Assembly (NCBI GenBank): GCA_009760855.2
Contig: WPIO01000047.1
Location: 2,932,001-2,996,000 of the forward strand
Reading direction: 5' to 3'
DNA length: 64,000 nucleotides
Origin: Cristatella mucedo
Lineage: Eukaryota; Bryozoa; Phylactolaemata; Cristatellidae
The position numbers were made by a program, and so were the translations under genes. The notes beneath the pieces were generated by a model, which worked only from the letters and a program-made list of their open reading frames with translations, ran no database searches and had not been told where the DNA came from. Below are positions 24,612-35,654 of this stretch, one piece after another (the first letter of the stretch is position 1; each line of letters opens with the position of its first letter).

Positions 24612-26180
24612 ATTTTGCAAACACAACAGCCATCAACAAAGAGTGTATTCCAGGCTTTCTTCAAATCTAAGCAAAATATGGTGCAAATTGTGGGTCTCAT
24701 CCTGGACAAACTTGAATCTGACAAAATGCTTCTGTAAGATTGCAGGTCGCAGTGCTGCGACAAAGCAATATAGTCATGTCTGGCCATTTGTCAAGTGTCC
24801 AAAAGAGAATACTGTCCAGAAATAAGGAGGCAATTTTTATAAACTGTGATCAACACTGCTTGAAATTGGCAGGACTTCATGCCGCTAGTCAAGACTCCAT
24901 TTTCATCACCTTTTTGGAAAAATAGAGATCAACGACTTATTCTTTTCAAGATAAACTCTGAGGTGGGAAGAACTGAACAAAGCCTTAGCTATCACTGCCA
25001 AATGTGACTCTGCAACAAGATGGGAGTGCAAGAGTGGAGGCTGTGAAAACTGTCAATGATGGACTGAATAGCATCGTAGGTCTTTTCAAGCAACTTTCTG
25101 AGGACACGACCAGAACACTTGAAATAAGAAATGATGCTGCCAATCTCCTCATACATAGTATTTTGAAATTTGAACTTATTTTAAAGATTGCCCACGTTCA
25201 GAAACTACTTCAGGATCCAAAGATGAACTTCAAAGAAGCTCTTGTGACTTCCACTCTCTTGAGATTGAGTTATCAAAACTTTAAGAGCACCAGTGCTAAG
25301 AATCACTAATCGATGCCAAAAGGCGTTGCAGTTTAACGAAGAATCTGCCTAAGGACGCACATATATGGAGAACTCTCTATAGAGATGTTGGTGTAAAGGC
25401 AAAGAAGACTTCATGAATAATGAAGAACAGCATTGACTATCTCCGATAAGGAATTCTATCTAGTTTTGCCCGGCTCACCGATCTTGATATCAAATTTGGT
25501 TTCTTGTTGGAAGTTGAGCAGCTTTTAATGTAATGCAATGTATCTCCGTCTGTAACTCCACAAAGTCTCAGAGACCATGTGGATGTTACACAGGAGCTTT
25601 TGAAGATACTTGATCAGATCAAACTCCGCCAGCAATATCTAAATCTTGGAGGCTTCTTTAGTTCAGACGTTGATGGAACAGATCTGTACAAAAACATTTG
25701 ACTGTAAAATGCTTCTTGCTACACGTCACAACTCGGCACCAAAAACACCCTCATGTCATTCATGTCTGTCATTGTCAGTTAAGGAGAGGTGTTTCCTAAT
25801 TTGCGAGTTGCCTTGCTAGTTCGTCTCACTATAGCTGTATCAGTTGCCAGTTGCGAACGTTCCTTTTGCAAGCTGAAGATAATTCTGTCTCATTAAAGAG
25901 CATCGATGGGACAAGATAGACTCTCCGATTTGGCCTTGTTAACCATAAAGAAACACTGGAAAATTTTGACTTTCAAACAGTAATAGACCAATTTGCCACG
26001 TTCAGTCAGAAAAAATTCATCAAAGTTAAAACCTGCGATAACTAGTTTGTAGCTTAACCAAAAAGCTAATACAACTATCTCGACTCGATGTGCCTGCTAG
26101 CGCATTTTTTTGCATTTCCTCTGCGGTGGAGCTATTTTGTAGCAATATTTGACAAGGGGAGAGAGGGCCATTTGTAGCTT
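24612..26180 (+). mobile_element. Decayed hAT transposon (ZMYM-like transposase)
   Basis: The plus-strand frames hold transposase-like segments. At 24,740-24,925 there is SGHLSSVQKRILSR and INCDQHCLKLAGLHAA. At 25,004-25,309 there is SARVEAVKTVNDGLNSIVGL. At about 25,780-25,940 lies the C-terminal hAT dimerisation motif (IAVSVASCERSFCKLKIIL, then RLSDLALLTI). Several stops and frameshifts show it is inactive. It follows the LINE-B copy directly; terminal repeats were not found. Confidence 0.82.
25537..25600 (-). mobile_element. LINE-B 3' end scrap inside the hAT remnant
   Basis: CTCCGTCTGTAACTCCACAAA followed by a diverged GGATGTTACACAGGAG matches the 3' terminus of reverse-oriented LINE-B copies (53,415 and 49,230). 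It suggests a later insertion into the hAT. Confidence 0.55.
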
Positions 26181-26573
26181 TGCTCCCGTGGGCCTACAGG
26201 TCTCACCAAGCCACTGTTACCATAGACAGGGCTTACCTAAGACGTTGTCACGCGAACGCTCTCCTGAGCGACTACTTGGCGATCTCCGTTCCGATCATTA
26301 ACGAGTTATTACTTATGAATGTGTAGGGGCTACACCTTGAACTCAAATGTGTGAGACCACAAGTTAAAAGAAGTGTGATGCACTGCAGCTATATTTCCTG
26401 TCGCGTGCACATAAGCTTTTGTCCAAATGAGCCCGTTTAAAAAAAAGTTGTGTGCTTAGGTGCCGGAGATCTTATCGACACAGTTTCTACATTTTAGCCA
26501 TGTTATAGACAAAGAAATGCTAAAGATTATTGACGGACGGCTCACAAAGTAAGCACAATACACTTCATGAACA

Positions 26574-26701
26574 GATTAAGGATATAGACTTAAGTGTAAG
26601 ATAAGTCATGGAAGTAGTAGGATTAACAGTTTAAAACTAGAGTAACCGATTAAGGATATAGATTAAGTATAAGTAAGATAAGTATGGGAGCAGTAGAGCT
26701 A
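26574..26701. repeat. Two-copy tandem repeat, about 74 bp apart
   Basis: GATTAAGGATATAGA...AAGATAAGT occurs at 26,574 and again at 26,648 with modest divergence. The surrounding 26,180-27,099 holds no recognised gene. Confidence 0.75.
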
Positions 26702-27099
26702 AAAAAGAACAATAGCCGCCTAAGAGGAAGGGCCGGAAAATCTAGCAGAACAGACAACTTTGTTATATGAATACTCAAGCATGCTTTCTAAACGATAAAT
26801 GTATTGCCCAGAAGAAAAGTTAGGTGACATACCAATTCGCGAAGGTATTGACAGTCGCAAAAGGGGAGGTGCAGAGTTACAGTATGCCCCTAGCTAGCTC
26901 ACACACTGATGACCACGGGCCATCACATGACACGGTCATGCGATAAAGAAGAAGCCTTCAACTTTACGAGGTGTCCAAGCGAACGTGTTTGGCCGCTTAA
27001 ATACGACTGTTCACACAGTCCATTTTTCATCGGTTCCCTTAAATGCGACTGCCATCAATGGCAGCGTTTCGTGCACTGAAAAGTCAGCGTCACTGTTCT

Positions 27100-30000
27100 C
27101 TATGTGTCGGAGCTATCGCCAGAGTCACGGTCGTCTTCATCGACATGCATGTATTTGTCTCGCACTGACCCGACTTTGTCCCAGACTAACTGTGCATCCG
27201 ACAAATACACATCTCCATTCTCTCCCAAGCTACCTAATACACAGCCACTGGCTTTGTCGATGGCCTTCAGCACGTTCGCCATGATGGCCTTGTCCTACAA
27301 GGATGAACGGAGCCGTCACCACTTACATAAGCCAGTCGCACTGATAAAGCTTTGCAATAAAAAGGAGCAGTGCAGCTACTATGCCACTGAAGCCCAGCAA
27401 TGCCATACATTTAGACATAGTACGCCTGCTTCGCAGCCAATTAACACGCAGACAGCCACTTCACAAACTGCAAATAGCTGAATGCAACCTGTTCGCCATG
27501 CCGAGCAGTTCACAGTCTGCAAAGACCAGTACCCATTCGCTAACTTTTCGTTTGTAATCTAATAACTTTCAAATCAAACGGCATAGTGGTGGCTGCAAGT
27601 TAGCCAAACCAAGTACATTAAGAAAACAAATGAAACTAAAATTCGCAGAAATACGATGCACATATAAGCATTTTTTGTCGCAAAATAAATCACACAAATG
27701 GAACACTGCAATGCTGAGAAGCAAGGCGGATTCTTCTTGGACAGCAATGCGTGTGAGACAGTTTTGACAGCAGCACTTGAATAATGTGACTTCCTGTAAC
27801 TTCAGACTTTGATGCTTATTAAAAGGTCAAATACCTCTATTAGGTGGGAAGTTCTTCACTTTTCGCTAGGCTAAGAAAAAATCGTTATGGCTTGGCAGAG
27901 TATCTTGGCAGCCTGCTATGCTACGAGGGAATCATAACTTCATAAGTATAATCACAAGAATAGGAATAATAAGAAGTCAAACTTAGCTAACGGGCAGGTG
28001 CATGTACAAGCCTTGGCCAACGACTGGCAGACTTATTCAGGTAATAAGGCAAATACGACACATTGCATAGCAAAAGGTCATTCGAATATTACACAAAGCA
28101 AACAATCGACAAATCATATGACCTGACTGAGAAATTAATCACGACCTAGTTATGGTGGAATAGGAAACAAGCTAAGGCTCGGCTTTGGACTCTTGCTTAT
28201 ACAAAGTAGCCAAATTTCATGGCCTGATGACAAAGAATGAGACAAAAGACCAAGTTAGTATTACAACCATCACGTTTGTCTAAGAGTTTACAGAGGATAA
28301 AGTATGAAGTCATCGGTGCACATGCAAAAGCTAATGCCACGGATCATGACTCTGCTATGCTTCCCACTTTCTCTTTGTTACGTGAGACGACGTCTGTTGG
28401 CTACCAAATGCATACCGAAAGCCGCTTAGGCTGTGAATGTGCTATACAAAACTCTCCTGCGTAACACCCACACAGTCTTTATGACATTGTGGAGTTACGG
28501 ACAGAGATACAGTACATTCCATTCCATCTAACCCTTAGTTGAGACAGAAATGAACAAAGAACTGAACAGTGAGGATTCCACACTAAGCAGCACCACGATT
28601 TTTACTGAGTAAAGAACGGATGCATTACTCTCTACATTCGGAAGCGCAGTGAGTTCAGATAAAGGATTATGGGCCTAGTTTGTTGCCAAAATCCCAATCT
28701 CGAGCCACCTCTGCCAGCTGAGCAATAGACTAAAGAGCAAACTATAATGGGCTCAATCGATAGCTCACACGTTTAATTGCCTCAGTAGATACAGCCTGTT
28801 GCTTACAAGACACACAAATGAAGCCTTCGAGGCTTTTGTAGTGCTGGCCAGTTGCTACTTAGTGGCGGTCCTTTCCATTCTCGAGGAGTACACATGGCAC
28901 ATGCTAAGCACCACTGAATGGTGCATGCAAGAAGACTTGATTCATCATCATCATCATCATCAGCATCATCAGTGAATTTCCCTTTCTCAAAGTAATCAAC
29001 AAAATTCTGCATTAATGGTAATGGCAGCATCAGAGCCTCTGCATCCTCAATTTATCGGCAACATTCAGTAACACCAATCATCACTCTTTTGACAAGCTTG
29101 GAAATTCTGGGCAGTCTGATGTGGTGGCTCTTGCTAGGTTTGAATCACACCGGTCGGAAAATCTTAGTCAAAGTAACGAACAATGTACAGAAAGAAGCAT
29201 AGCTTTAATGCGAAAATTCAGAAATACGATGCCAATGTGTTGGTGTGGCAAATAAATCCAGCTCGGTAAATGATATGATGGCTGAACTTGCAAACGTAAG
29301 TAAATGAGAGTGGCATGCTGGGATTAACCTTGCCCATGTCCAAAATGAAAGTTATTTTGAGATTGGCTAACCAAGTGAAAGGACGCCAGACAATACTTGC
29401 ATGGTGCCAGATGGGCATTCAAGGTATTGCAAGTCCAAGATCCTTAAGGGTCTGAACATGAATTAAGCAATAGGCTTTGAATGCAAAGCAATTCAAAATA
29501 CTGTAGATGTTCACAATCGGCTACCTGATCTTGCCTTTATGTCTATGCCGACTACACACGCACGCACACACACGTTGACCCCTAACTGCACTGACCGCGC
29601 CACCAAGCCTCAAAACTCCCTTGCAACTTGCATTGTTGACACTAGCACCTGACAGCAAACTTTCTCAAATCGAATGACAAAATGACAGCCCAGGAGATAA
29701 GGTGCTCGCTCTTCACGACCGAGGTCGTGGGTTCGAAACATTTAGTGGGCAATAATTTATTGCCAACTGCAGGTGGTGGTGATAGCCGTTAAGGCACATA
29801 TTCGGCAAAACAATTGAAGCTGTTAAATTAGCTAAAATTAAAAAAATATAATTCATCTGCATAGCGCCCTAAGACAACCTACACATGTGTCACGGACTCA
29901 AGCCCACGACATCGGCCAGAACACGGTCGAGGCAGCACCTTAACCACAAGACCAAACCAGCTCGTTAATATAACACACACTTAATAAATTGGGGCAAAAC

Positions 30001-30681
30001 TCGTGTCACTCAAAATTGGTTTTAACACATATAATATATTTGTACAACACCTAAGATAACTTACTCTCTCTCAAGGTGCTTCACATATGCCATAGGGTTC
30101 GAGTTCACGACCTCATTCATAAAATGGATTCACCTTGACCTCGGTCATTAAAGGTGAGCACCTTAACCCCTAGCTAGGTCACCGAATTGCCTGAGCTTCA
30201 CCAAGTGATCAGGCAGCCCTGTTCTAAATGACCTTTTCCTAGATGACCACACCAGTCTAACCTCCCTACTTTCGGCTTTGTTCCATTTAAAAGGTTTTGG
30301 CCTGCTTAGAAGAGTTTTTTTTAGTCAAGGTCATCAATAAATTTGCGACATGAAAACTAGATTTCTGTAACGCAATCCTTCGAGGCCTGTATCCCTGTGC
30401 AATGAGACACTTGCAGATAGTGAAAAACTCGGCAGTTCGGCTTCTCTGTCATGAAGATGCAACTGACACGTTATACCACTGCTCACAGACTTTCACGAGC
30501 TCCCCATAAATCAACACGCCAACTTCAAGGTACAGTGACTCACTTTTAGATCCACCCATTACCCCCTTTGCTCCGGCATTTTAACTTATACTTACTCTTC
30601 AGTCTTCCTACTGTACCAGCGATTCCTCTGATTCTTTAAGCGTGACTTGAACAAACCTAAAATGCTTGGGGGACTGACTTT

Positions 30682-30725
<44 letters not shown>

Positions 30726-33701
30726 TACTTGATAAAGCGCCCTCAGAGAACTTAATCTCTTTCTAGGCGCTTTACATTTGCTGCAAAGTGAAATGCAATT
30801 GAATGGTAAGTAAAATCATGCTTGAAAAACAAACGAAATGAATAATATGGTTAGGGGTGACATGCACAGGGTCAGCATGCAAATGTGGTTAGTGGCAGCA
30901 TGCACAGTGTCAGCACGCATATGCACATCAAGGACGAATCACAGGGACCCACTAAATGCTGTCCTAAATAGGTGTGTTTTTAAGTTTCTTTTAAATGTGG
31001 TCAGGTCAGGGGATGTTCTGATGCAGGTCGGGAGGGAGTTCCGGGCTTTGGGAGCATACGAGCTAAATGCACGGTCTCCAAAGGATTTGAGGTTTGTACG
31101 AAGTATTTCTAGACTGTTGGATTCCGAAAAGCGGGTGGTACGATGCTTGGCCTGATGGGGTAGTTTATCTGACAGATAGTCTGGAGCCATAGAATGAAGG
31201 GACCTAAAAGTGAGCGACAAAACCTTGAAGTCAATCCGTTGCTTGACTGGTAGCCAGTGCAGGTCTGCGAGAAGTGGAGTAATGTGGCAACTGCGATGCT
31301 AACGACAGACAAGCCTAGCTGCAGAGTTTTGCACCAGCTGCAATCGCCTGATCGCACACGCTGGTAGGCCAGTAAGCAGTGAGTTGCAGAATTCGAGACG
31401 AGATGTCACGAATGCATGGACCAACTTAGACGTGATATCCTTATCTAAACAAGCCCGAATTTTAGCAATGTTATGAAATTGAAAATAGGCAGATTTGACT
31501 GTGGAGCTGATACGGTCGTCTAACGAGAGGTCGCTTTGGAATATAACACCTAGATTTCGAGCTGATTCGACAGCAGATATGCTAGCAGAGCCAATTTTGA
31601 GAGACAGCCTTTCCAATCTCTGGATCACACTGGGTTTGCCCATAACTAGTAAGTTAGTTTTGTCATCGTTTAGTTTTAGAAAATTTGCTGCCATCCATGT
31701 GCGGATGTTATCAATGCATGCAGTAAGTGAGTTGAGAGAATTTGAGGTGCTCGAAGGCTGGGAGGGATCAAAGCAAAGGTACAACTGAGTGTCATTCGCA
31801 TAGAAGTGAAAGCCTAGATTTTGCTTGGCAATCACATCAGCATAGTTGCCATCGGCCTAAAGCCTAGAGCTCGATGTCTTCTGGCACCACGGCATCCTCT
31901 GGCTAATCTCAAACATACGATTTGCTTCGTGTCAGTGAATAGTTCTACACGTAATACATGCTGAAAATTGAAACACACCATCACCAATCAGCTCTCCTAC
32001 ATGCTTCATTTACAGCTTATTTAAGCGACTTGGAAAAAGATTTAGTTTTCTTAGTGTGATATAGCTGTTATGCTGCATCAGTCTCAAGCCTCCTCGTGCC
32101 CACAGGTCCTCCACGGACAATAAATTAGCTGTTCATACCTATGCTTAAAAGACCATTTGCAACAGAAACGTTTGCTCTGCAGGTCCTAAAAGTTAAGTTA
32201 GTTGGCTACGTGCACCGACAGTCGCTTGAGCATGAGTGCGCTAGAGAAAACCCTACTGCATGCCTAACACCCGCTTACAGATGCAGATACGTTGCATTAC
32301 AATTGTGGGATACGTATAAGTACTTAAGCGAATAAGTATGCACACATATGACGATTCACACGAACGAAACACATAATGTGAGGAACAGGTGAGTTTTTAG
32401 TTTCACTTCAATGTGCTAAATTCCGAGGACGTTGCCAGTTAGTCGGTAGGGGGTTCCATAATGTAGGTGCATATAAGCTGACAGTGCGGTCTCCCAACGA
32501 CTTTTAGGTTGGTGGAGGCACAGCTAAACAATCCAAGTTCCAAGATATGGAGTAGCAGGCGCTTCCACGACAGGTGCAAGCAGTAACTACCTCAGATCAA
32601 AAAGAAAAAGCCAGGGCACCCAACAGCAAAAAGTGAGTGACAGAATCTTGATTAGATAAGCTACTTAATGGGGAGCACTAGCAGGTAAGAGAGGTATAAT
32701 GCTGTAGTTCCTTAGTAGGCAAGCCTCCAGATTAGTTTCATCTCTTACATCAACACAATCGCACACTTCTAGTCTATAACCTATGACTAATGAATATCCT
32801 CCCGCGTCTTTGCAGAGCCTTCAAACCGCCACTCGGTTGGCGCACCAAAGCGCAACATGGCACATCTTAGAAGCGAGTTAATCTAGCCTTTGCCAGCTCA
32901 CCTGAACAGTGAGCGGTATGAATGAGACGAGACTGTAATCCTCGATGACTCCAGCAAGAGCGCTGTTTAGCTTCTTGTACTTCACAAAGAAGGGATCGTC
33001 CTGCACTGAAGGAAAAGGGAATGCGATACGGCAAGAACGACAGGCAACAAGGCAAACAGCTTTTTCTGAAATTGATGCAATACCTTGAACTGATCCACCA
33101 TGTACTGCAGATCTAGGACTTCCGTGTAGTAGTCGATGTTGAAGGCAAGCTTTCCGTACTGCTCGATGAGATCGACCTTCGACAGCAGGTTTACATGCGG
33201 CAGCTCGACTTGCAGCATCGTGGCCAGAGAAGTGAGCACGACTGAAATGTACTTTCCAGGATCGCTACAATAATGTGAGTCGACCAAGTGCACGGATGCG
33301 AGCCTGTAGTCCAGCTTGACGAAACGAGCTAAGATATTTCTGAGCGAAGAATGATGAGTGTAGAGCTCGATTTGGCCAGGGCAGTCGAAAAGTAGGTAGG
33401 CCTTCGGAGGCAGAGCCTTTATTCTGGACTCTAGCCAATCCAAGTTCTCTTCCAAGTATTCCATGCAGTAAATAAGGCCTCCATTCGGTCCGAGATTTAG
33501 TTTATCCATCACATCCTCGACGGTTACTAAGTCCGAAAGATCGACATCGCAATCGTACGGCAGGCTGTCGTTCGCTGGATCCATGTTTACAACGGCGACA
33601 GTCCTGCCTAATGCTCGCATAAACTCGGCCATGGCCTTGCAGTACGTCGTTTTTCCGCATCCGGGCGGACCGAGAACCACCTGGCCCCATCGGGTGCTCA
33701 T
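27100..33701 (-). CDS. GPN2: GPN2, GPN-loop GTPase 2 (complete)
   Basis: GPN2 is a GPN-loop GTPase that works with GPN1/GPN3 in assembly and nuclear import of RNA polymerases. Coding exons (minus strand): 33084-33701, 32902-33000, 27100-27294 (stop TAG). Lengths 618, 99 and 195 nt are all phase 0 and give 303 aa; human GPN2 is about 310. Visible motifs: P-loop GPPGCGKT (residues 11-18), GPN insertion GPNGG (71-75) that defines the family, G3 DCPGQ (106-110), G4 SKVD (174-177) and [12 protein letters not shown] in exon 2. I chose the Met before STRWGQ because family members begin just before the P-loop. An in-frame Met 37 codons upstream (33,812) is open but its extra residues look like untranslated sequence. 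Intron 1 is 83 bp; intron 2 is 5.6 kb and full of LINE and SINE copies. The acidic C-terminus ([12 protein letters not shown]) differs from human. COMMD10 starts 261 bp away on the other strand. Confidence 0.95.
28345..28530 (+). mobile_element. LINE-B 3' fragment
   Basis: GACTCTGCTATGCTTCCCAC, then TTGGCTACCAAATGC and GTAACACCCACACAGTC match the LINE-B 3' region. It lies in GPN2 intron 2, antisense to the gene. Confidence 0.8.
28939..28972. repeat. (TCA)n microsatellite
   Basis: About ten TCA-like units with one GCA interruption. Confidence 0.85.
29690..29836 (+). mobile_element. tRNA-like SINE, family D
   Basis: TCTTCACGACCGAGGTCGTG with GGGTTCGAAAC, GTGGGCAATAATTTATTGCC and GGTGATAGCCGTTAAGGC are all present. 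It is the first of three consecutive SINEs in GPN2 intron 2. Confidence 0.85.
29848..29966 (-). mobile_element. tRNA-derived SINE, family C
   Basis: Reverse copy: ATAGCGCCCTAAGACAACC, GGACTCAAGCCCACGACATC, GCACCTTAACCACAAGACC. Confidence 0.8.
30031..30180 (-). mobile_element. tRNA-derived SINE, family C
   Basis: Reverse copy next to the previous one: AACACCTAAGATAACTTACT, GGTGCTTCACATATGCC, GTTCGAGTTCACGACCTC, GAGCACCTTAACCCC. Confidence 0.78.
30355..30660 (+). mobile_element. LINE-A fragment, strongly decayed
   Basis: It weakly matches the LINE-A C-terminal coding region (AAAAACTCGGCAGTTCGGCT, compare 48,475-48,500). The frame is lost. Confidence 0.5.
30686..31866 (-). mobile_element. LINE-A, reverse transcriptase fragment with (AAT)n tail
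   Basis: The (AAT)n tail is at 30,686-30,724, then the 3' UTR, then a largely open reverse-strand coding region of about 300 codons. It includes [54 protein letters not shown] and [17 protein letters not shown]. The catalytic box reads YAND instead of YADD (about 31,800). The 5' part, including any endonuclease, is missing. It lies in GPN2 intron 2 in the sense orientation. Confidence 0.9.
32080..32310 (+). mobile_element. LINE-B 3' fragment, decayed
   Basis: The landmarks CAGTCTCAAGCCTCCTCG, TCCACGGACAATAAATTAGC and GTTGGCTACGTGCACCGA correspond to the LINE-B 3' region at 24,210-24,500. Confidence 0.65.
32380..32720 (-). mobile_element. LINE-A fragment, decayed
   Basis: TGAGTTTTTAGTTTCACTTC, GTAGGGGGTTCCATAATG and AGTGCGGTCTCCCAACGAC align with 30,970-31,085 of the better-preserved copy. 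Confidence 0.6.
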
Positions 33702-33962
33702 TACAAACGGCCCAAATATACGCACGGCAGCACACAACCAGCTGATGCTCACCACCGGGCTATTGTGGGCGGTAGCAATAAGTAGAGGAGCTTTTACGGC
33801 CGTACTCACCAAATATTTGTTCCCTAAATTTATTATGAATTTTATATAAGATAATAAAATAGTTATATTTAATTAATTTAGTTTTTGTTAATATAATTTG
33901 ATCACTTCTTCATCGGTTTGCTTGTAGTCGGGGGGGCCTTAATTTCCGTGGCGATCCTCAGC
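33702..33962. promoter_or_regulatory. Divergent (bidirectional) promoter interval GPN2/COMMD10
   Basis: Only 261 bases separate the two start codons, so both 5' UTRs and core promoters must lie here or overlap the first exons. The stretch has an AT-rich centre (33,835-33,900) and a seven-G run at 33,931-33,937. No clear TATA box is aligned with either start. Confidence 0.6.
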
Positions 33963-35274
33963 ATGGCTCAGCTATTTACTTCTACGAGCAGGTAAAATTG
34001 GTTTCCGCCGAACTCAAGTCTGCTCGTGCCTTTTTGCAAGCGTAAGAATAAGGAGTAGTGTTTGCTGCAGGTCTTTCGATCCGCTGTAAAAATTTCGCGG
34101 CCGGTAACTAGCCGCTTGGCTCACCGGCACACGCCCACCCGGACTAACCGAGACGACTCCTGCGGAGCCAAGTTAGCCTCGTCTGCCGCATTTCTTGTGC
34201 CGATTTTACGAAGCTCTTCGGAAGGACACCGCCTTATGTGCTTGTTTTTTGCTGGGCATTCTGAGGCACCGCAGTTTCCCCTTACGTCCGTTAGGCTGCT
34301 CCAGCTTGGCCACCCTGCTTCGGCTCTCGGATAGTTCTCGTTCGCCTCTTCTGCATCTGCCGGCCATCTGTGCATGTCTATCTATAGCACCTGCTCGTAG
34401 CTTCTATTTCTCTGCACATACTTGCTCACGTCTCCTGTCCTGCATGTCCCATTCTCTCCTTTAAGTACACCAATCGAGAGTGAAACTTATAACCTGCTAT
34501 GAAAATAAAAATAATAATAATAAGAAATCTGTGTAGCGCGCTGAAAGAACTAAATGTCTTTCAAAGAACTTTGAATATTCTGCAATTTTTATTTTCCCGA
34601 GTACGGTCACCTCTGCCTATGCATTAACAGCATGGCAGCTCTATTCGGCAGCTCGGATTCCACCAAAAGGGAGCGCACTTTGTGCTGTTGCAAATATCCT
34701 TTCCTGTGGGTTACCAACAGTTATTAAGTTTCTGCGAGCTACTTGTAGTTGACCCTTGGATGTTTCGGCTTGAGAAGTTTGGCGATGGGACTTTGGCTCG
34801 GGATCATCTCTCACCATACAGTTTAGGCCCAGAGCTTCTTAGCCAGAACGTTAATAATGGTAATAATAATATATTTGTTTAGTGCCATCAAAGAAATGAA
34901 TCTCTTTCTGGGTAATTTAAATACATCAATGGTCGGCCCCTAGCTCTCTGACTGTGTGTTTGGCCACGAAAACCCAACTATCGTCCACATTCCTGACTAG
35001 TGCATCGATGCAGGTCACGTGCGCAAAGCTTGTACATCATCAGCGTCATAATGAGCTCGTTGTCAGAGCCGGAATTCGACGATGCTCAATAGCAGCCGGC
35101 AAGTTATTTCTAGTCAATGTGAAGCTGTAACTGCTCAATCAATACCCACGAGCCTGCAAGCTAGTCAGCACCATGCCGCAATTGGTAAAGAAAGGCGATA
35201 CATCTACACTTGAAGACCACTGTCCACCAGCTCGTCCATACCCCAATACCTCAGCGAGAGAGAGAGAGAAAGAC

Positions 35275-35370
<96 letters not shown>

Positions 35371-35479
35371 CAGAGAGAGACAGAGACAGAGACAGAGACA
35401 GAGAGACAGACAGAGAGACAGAGAGACAGAGTGAGAGACAGACAGACAGACAGACAGAGGCAGAGAGACACAGTGACAG

Positions 35480-35554
<75 letters not shown>

Positions 35555-35607
35555 CAGAGAGAGACAGAGACAGACAGACAGACACAGAAAGACAGAGAGA
35601 GACAGAC

Positions 35608-35654
<47 letters not shown>

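Noticed and set aside
33702-33812. N-terminal extension of GPN2 by 37 residues
   Set aside because: Family members start just before the P-loop; the extra residues show no similarity and lie in the promoter/5' UTR interval. Not fully excluded.
34121-34375. Retrotransposon gag-like zinc knuckle on the reverse strand
   Set aside because: Cys and His residues occur but the spacing does not match a CCHC motif, and no neighbouring gag or pol sequence is seen.
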